64,000 bases of DNA, taken from the NCBI GenBank assembly GCA_050084515.1, contig CM114272.1:28768001-28832000 (forward strand), given 5' to 3'. The stretch is from Blasia pusilla (Eukaryota > Marchantiophyta > Marchantiopsida > Blasiales). Both the position numbers and the translations under genes were made by a program. Positions 59,548 to 64,000 of the stretch are shown here, piece by piece. The notes under the pieces were generated by a model that was given only the letters and a program-made list of their open reading frames with translations, did no database searches and had not been told where the DNA came from. Position 1 is the first letter of the stretch, and the number at the start of each line of letters is the position of its first letter.

Positions 59548-60056
59548 ATCCCCGCCCTCCCCTAAATTTAGGGAAAGACAGTCGGGCCCCTCTGATTGGC
59601 CCTAAATCTGATTGCTCTCACAATCTTTTTAGGCCAATATCTTAGCCTTACTTATGCGTTTTCTAAGATCTTTAGTGTGTCGCAAGCATCTCCGGATAAG
59701 CTTTCCAACGCATGATTACTGGTTTCAAACGCATTTTGGGAATAAACGTTATGGTCCAAAACACACTCAAATTCCCCAAAAGCTGGTAGTGTTCCAAAAA
59801 TAGTTCTCACCTCTTCGGAAACCAACCTTCCAAGACTCAACTCATCTCAAGTCTTGATTCGCGTTTGGTCTAGGTTTCCTGGTCATGACCACTAACACAT
59901 GAAACACACAACTTTGTTTCGCGTTTCGTCTCTTGGACATTTCCAAGAGACCTTTCCAAAAGCCTCTCCAAAGCGCAATCATCATAGCGTGAGTCCACTA
60001 GAGTTATGATGTTCCGCTTAGCGCCTATTTGGTGTTCGTTTAGTATGCGTACGACA
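59548..60056 (-). repeat. Inverted fragment of the E2/E3 LTR family
   Basis: Reverse complement matches the first half of the LTR, from about the CTAAATxTAGGG phrase back to the LTR start (ACGACA at about 60051-60056). It abuts the E3 LTR end directly, giving a tail-to-tail LTR pair. It is about 80% similar by eye, so older than or diverged from E3. Confidence 0.8.
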
Positions 60057-60176
60057 CACGATATGCAGGAAACATTTTCCACATAGACATATTTGTCCCT
60101 AGAAGAGACATTAGTTTACGGACACTGATTTTTCCCAAGTGCAATCTTGGTGGCTTCTTATGATTTTCTCGCGAGC
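60057..60176. other. Short spacer
   Basis: About 120 bp without recognisable content. Confidence 0.4.
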
Positions 60177-60820
60177 AGTCCGCAGGGTGGGGTAGGCCCC
60201 AATTGGGTGGGCTCAAGGCTTGCACATAACGTGTGGCTAAGCCCCTCCAATAGGGGCCCAACTCATCCTGTCAGCTTGTCGTAGGTTGATGCGGGCTAGA
60301 GCAGGCCGTATGCGGGTTTGATGTGAGTCTAGCAAGGACTCATAGCCCACACACCCGTTTGACCCTTGCCTTGCAAATCTCATACCCATTCCCGCATCCC
60401 TGATCCGCGCGGGTCACTTGGGTGCAAAAAATGCAAGAAGGGGAGCTGGGCGTTAGGCAAGTCCGTTTTCGTTCAACCCTAGTGCGGGTTCGGGTACCCA
60501 CGGCTTGCACTTGAGCCCTCCCCACTCGCAGCGTAGACATGTGCTTGAGTAGCCCACACCCAGTCTAAGAACCCGTCGCCTATTTTTTAGCCCGCATCTA
60601 CCCATAGACGGACTTGTATAAGCCCTCATAGGGCAGGTTTGCCACAAGTTTATGCAAGCTTAGGGCAGGAAAATACACGCTATGTACGGGTTCATTTTTT
60701 GCCACCTCCCATAATTTATGCCTACACCCGTTCATATGTCTCAAGCCTACACGGGCCACCCGAGTGTCAAAAAAACTTGGGTGGGGGACCAACTAGACTT
60801 GTCTGTTCTGTGCAACCATG
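60177..60820. mobile_element. hAT-like family member, right terminus clear, left end uncertain
   Basis: The right end GTGCAACCATG (60810-60820) and the adjoining AGACTTGTCTGTT match the right terminal and subterminal sequence of the element at 18321-18718. The interior is the same GC-rich style (GGCTTGAGCCC-like phrases, GTGCGGGTTCGGGTACCC). I could not find a left terminus or target duplication; the left limit given is where the GC-rich sequence starts. Confidence 0.55.
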
Positions 60821-61072
60821 CTCCCAAATCTTGGACTCATGTTTTCTTTTTAAGTTCAACAGATATTCACATGGTGAGATACCAACCTAACCCTTCACTC
60901 CCCAATGAAGTACTTCAAGACTTACGACAAACTTCCTTAATAGTCTTAGAACCTAAAATGACGTTAGTGCGCCTTACCGTCCCAACTGCCCAATGGACCT
61001 CAAAAGAGTCTCTAGCCATGCCCAATTTTTTGGAACACGAGTCTCGAGCCGGGACGAATATTTGAGTCAAGC
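60821..61072. other. Spacer between hAT-like element and LTR S copy 2
   Basis: Unassigned; no gene recognised. Confidence 0.4.
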
Positions 61073-62345
61073 TGTTGTGTCTAGAGTTGTTCTTCAAGTA
61101 AGAGCAGACCTTCTAGCTACGGCAGACATCGTTGATGCAAGGTGAACTCTCTAAGAAGTGTTCCCTTATCAATACATAATTACTTTATACACTCTCCATT
61201 ATTTCATAATAGGAATTATGAATGGTAGTGTCGTGGCAATCACTTCTTCATAACCTCTAACCCGGAAATTCCTAACTAGGAAGTTTCTATAGACTATCTT
61301 ACGCTTATACACAAGAAAAATGGCACAACTAGTGTTAAATCCTACTCGAGCAGACCTATCAGGATTCTATCAAGACATACAAAGTACAATCTCATATCCT
61401 TCCATACGTAACAATAAGAAATATCATCGGAGTTGGAGATTGCATGATCTGGTTCATAATGCCTCCCCAAATGATAAACTAGATAGCAAGTAAACCAGTG
61501 CTTATCTACGAAGAGAACCTTTACATGGTACGGGTTAAGGAAAGGAAAATCGAGTATAGCTCATGCTCCATCCCTATCCATAATTGACAGACCTCCTCTA
61601 TTCTCCTCATCAATGGGTTTTGGTAGATTTGCTTTCCCAAAAGGCATAATCCACTCTCATTGAAAAAATAACAAGCCAAAACTATCCACTATCTCTAGTA
61701 TAGCAAAACTCCATTTAGATGATAAGTCTCTCCAAATAACTATCTCCACACACATCATACTGTAGAAAATTCTCAAAAGATAGACCATGGTTAAGTTACC
61801 CCTCCAAGAGGGATAATCCATTCTTATTGGAAAAGCAAGCCATATGTCATCAACTCAAGAATCACACAAGAAACTCAAGAAATGAAGTAGAATGTGATGG
61901 ACGAAGGTCCCTCCTCTTTAGAAATTCACAAGGGATCCACAAGAGTACAAAATAGGACAAATTTTATCTTGTGCCATATTGCTTCCTCTCAAGGCTTAAC
62001 CAATCCCATTTTGACACAACTAGATTGTATGTTATCTCTTCCAAAATATCCTCATCAACTCACTTCATATGTTCCAAACTACCATTGCCATCAACCAAGA
62101 CTACTATTGTTTTACTTCTCGAGCTTTACTTTCCTTAATTCACCAACCCACTACATTATTTTTCTGTTCCCATGTTTCATTTATTATCTCTTCTCCTAAA
62201 GTTGGGCCCACACAAATAAAGCATCACAAAGAGGTTTAAACATGAAAATTTTATTTTCCTAAATTAATTAATTTAATGCTTATAAAACTTTCGCCAACAC
62301 TTACAAGAGAGGATTTTACATAATAGATGATTTTACTACAGAACA
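61073..62345 (+). mobile_element. Solo LTR 'S', copy 2 (1273 bp)
   Basis: Colinear with 28137-29411 throughout (for example the CCTTCTAGCTACGG phrase near the start, and CTCCTCTTTA...TTCACAAGGGATCC). Ends TGTTGTG...AGAACA are degraded versions of TGTCGT...ACGACA. The TATA region has decayed. Flanking CAAGC and ACGCT do not make a clear target duplication. Confidence 0.85.
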
Positions 62346-63912
62346 ACGCTTCTATCCTAGTGTGAACCTACTACTGTTCTATTGTTTCGTAGCGTCGTAC
62401 GTTAGGCTATGAGGGTTGCGATAGTATAAATGGAGTTATAATGAAAAAAAACATTATAATGGAAGTTAAATTAAGTAGAATTTAATTTTCAATTCCAATG
62501 GGATCATCTAAACAATAATAATATATTAAGATATCCTTGATCACTTGCTCTTCAAATAATAAGAATATCCAATAGTGCAAACTTAAATTATAAAAGCGTG
62601 TATATCATCTTGAAGATATGAACTATAATACAATGTGAAGCCATATTCTAGTCTTAAAACTTTATGATAGCCTATTTGGCTATGGATGCATGAATAATTT
62701 TTTGCCATTCTAGTGGTATTTCTTTACATAAAATAAAATAGAAAACTTGGAAACTTGGACCTAAAACTTAGAGCGCCAAAAGTTTAGCTTTGCGGGAACA
62801 TTGACAAAGTTTAACCTTTGTCGCAACAATCTCTCTTCATAATAATGACGATACTAGTGGCCCTAGCAGATAATTTATTTTTAATTAATAATTTTGATAG
62901 AAATAATCTCAAGCGGATTAATTTTTCTATTTTCTCCAACCCTCATGATCTCCCAAGTAAGAAAAGTTAATCGCCCATTTTGATCCAAATATTTTTCCCA
63001 AGATTTAGTGCGAATTTCCCTCCCAACCAAGATTGAGAATTCAAAATTTTATGAAATGAAAGTCACTCTAAGACTTGTTCTTTTGAAGAATAAATATTTT
63101 GGTACCTTACTTATATTCTGGTACCCTTCCTCATTTTTTCCAAAAAATATGTAATTTCCTCTAGAAACCAAACTTGGAATTTGAACATTTTGATACTTTA
63201 TTCCCTAAATATTCAATTAAAAAAATAAATTAAAATATAAAACACATGGGGGAGAGTTGCAAATTTTTATTTTAAAATAAAAATTGATATAATTTCCTTA
63301 ACCTCTTCCCCATTCAAGTTTTTGCTTTGTACATAATATAATCAAATTAGAATTCAAGAGAATTGAAAGGCTTTACAAGTGGTGATGATTGAGAACTTTT
63401 GAAAATGAGTTAGCGTCCATAATCTTGTGATTAAAATAACTTTTCTTATCTGATTTAGTTTCCAAAATTTTAAAGAAAATTCAATTCCAACAAAGGTTGT
63501 AATTTATGCTTGAAAATTACAGATATTTTCCAAAATTTTCAGTAATTCCAAAATTTTCAGTAATATTTATATTTCCACTCTCCTATTATTATCCAAAATC
63601 TTTTTTTCCCAAATTTCAAAAAATTTTCTATTTCTCCCTCCAACTAAGCTTTACATTGAAAGAAATCTTAGCTTCGTAAATATAAATATATTAATAGACT
63701 AAGTAATGAAACCCTAGTAAGGGTTTAGGGTACCCTAATACTAGACCCTAATACTTCCTTCTTAAGAAATAAAATCTTTTCCTTCAATAATTTCAAGCTC
63801 TCCCATTCAATTTTTGAGTATAGGATAAAATTAAACATAAGTGCAAAATAACTGAAATGCTTCACATGTGGCGCTTACCAAGAACTTCATAAAATGAGTT
63901 AAGGTCCATAAT
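62346..63912. other. AT-rich region, no gene recognised
   Basis: Very AT-rich with no domain-bearing open frame. A short CCCTAG/GGGTTTAGGG phrase near 63713-63730 is not a repeat array. Confidence 0.55.
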
Positions 63913-64000
63913 CAAGGTTGCATGGATACCAAGGCATGCTCGGCTTGCATCCGAGCCCACCCATAGATCGTCACATCAACCTAGGCTGATGGGGCCCGTA
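63913..64000. mobile_element. hAT-like family member, left end only (cut by window)
   Basis: Begins CAAGGTTGCATGG, matching the family terminus CA(N)GGTTGCAC. It shares a GGCTGATGGGGCCC phrase with the interior of the 18.3-kb copy (GGCTGATGGAGCCC). The sequence changes from AT-rich to GC-rich exactly here. Confidence 0.65.

Noticed and set aside
60340-60792. Open frames of 64-66 codons in the GC-rich stretch
   Set aside because: Composition artefacts of the hAT-like interior; no domain seen.
62395-62425. Possible tip of an inverted E2/E3-type LTR (TATGAGGGTTGCGA)
   Set aside because: Only about 20 bp of partial match; too short to call.
1-64000. CRISPR arrays, bacterial operons, rRNA or tRNA genes
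   Set aside because: No regularly spaced identical repeats with unique spacers, no operon-like gene order, and no rRNA or complete tRNA found.

Overview
The window is nuclear DNA of a land plant. Evidence: a two-exon PRP18 splicing-factor gene with a GT-AG intron, a plant-type purine permease gene, a plant-type MOT1 molybdate transporter locus, and several layers of Ty3/gypsy, Ty1/copia, hAT-like and LINE-like debris. The gypsy reverse transcriptases at 21.99-22.97 kb have a style I associate with seed-free plants (moss or lycophyte). That is a recollection of family style, not a search result, so I leave the species open.

Layout. 1-8006 (-): a decayed Ty3/gypsy element, 5' end complete (LTR 6857-8006, tRNA-Asp primer site 6820-6839, gag with three zinc knuckles, then PR-RT-RH-INT). 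It runs off the left edge and carries an open frame of at least 238 codons beyond integrase. 8007-13398: AT-rich spacer with one nested foldback. 13399-15662 (+): PRP18. 16.9-18.7 kb: copia relic, degenerate ~175-bp tandem repeat, and a short hAT-like element with a perfect 8-bp target duplication. 21.4-27.2 kb (-): copia RNase H relic next to a second, different gypsy relic. 27.9-29.7 kb: LTR-like repeat 'R' interrupted by solo LTR 'S' with a 4-bp target duplication. 30064-36918 (+): chromodomain Ty3/gypsy element 'E2' with both LTR starts, 3' LTR cut short. 38564-39799 (+): purine permease. 42.5-44.5 kb: two clusters of near-perfect hairpins, one inside a LINE-like relic. 50999-52447 (+): MOT1, broken by two frame lesions. 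53.5-54.0 kb (-): second R copy. 54171-59547 (+): second chromovirus copy 'E3', 5' truncated, followed directly by an inverted LTR fragment. 60.2-60.8 kb and 63.9 kb to the edge: more hAT-like termini. 61073-62345: second S LTR.

The host genes (PRP18, purine permease, MOT1) are unrelated in function and stand apart in repeat-rich DNA; nothing suggests a cluster. I found no defence system, CRISPR array, rRNA or tRNA gene. The observations most worth checking are the double-lesioned MOT1, the open frame downstream of integrase at the left edge, the stem-loop array in repeat R with a covarying base pair, the hAT-like family, and the defects shared by E2 and E3 (a TAG between RT and RNase H, and a lost integrase zinc cysteine).
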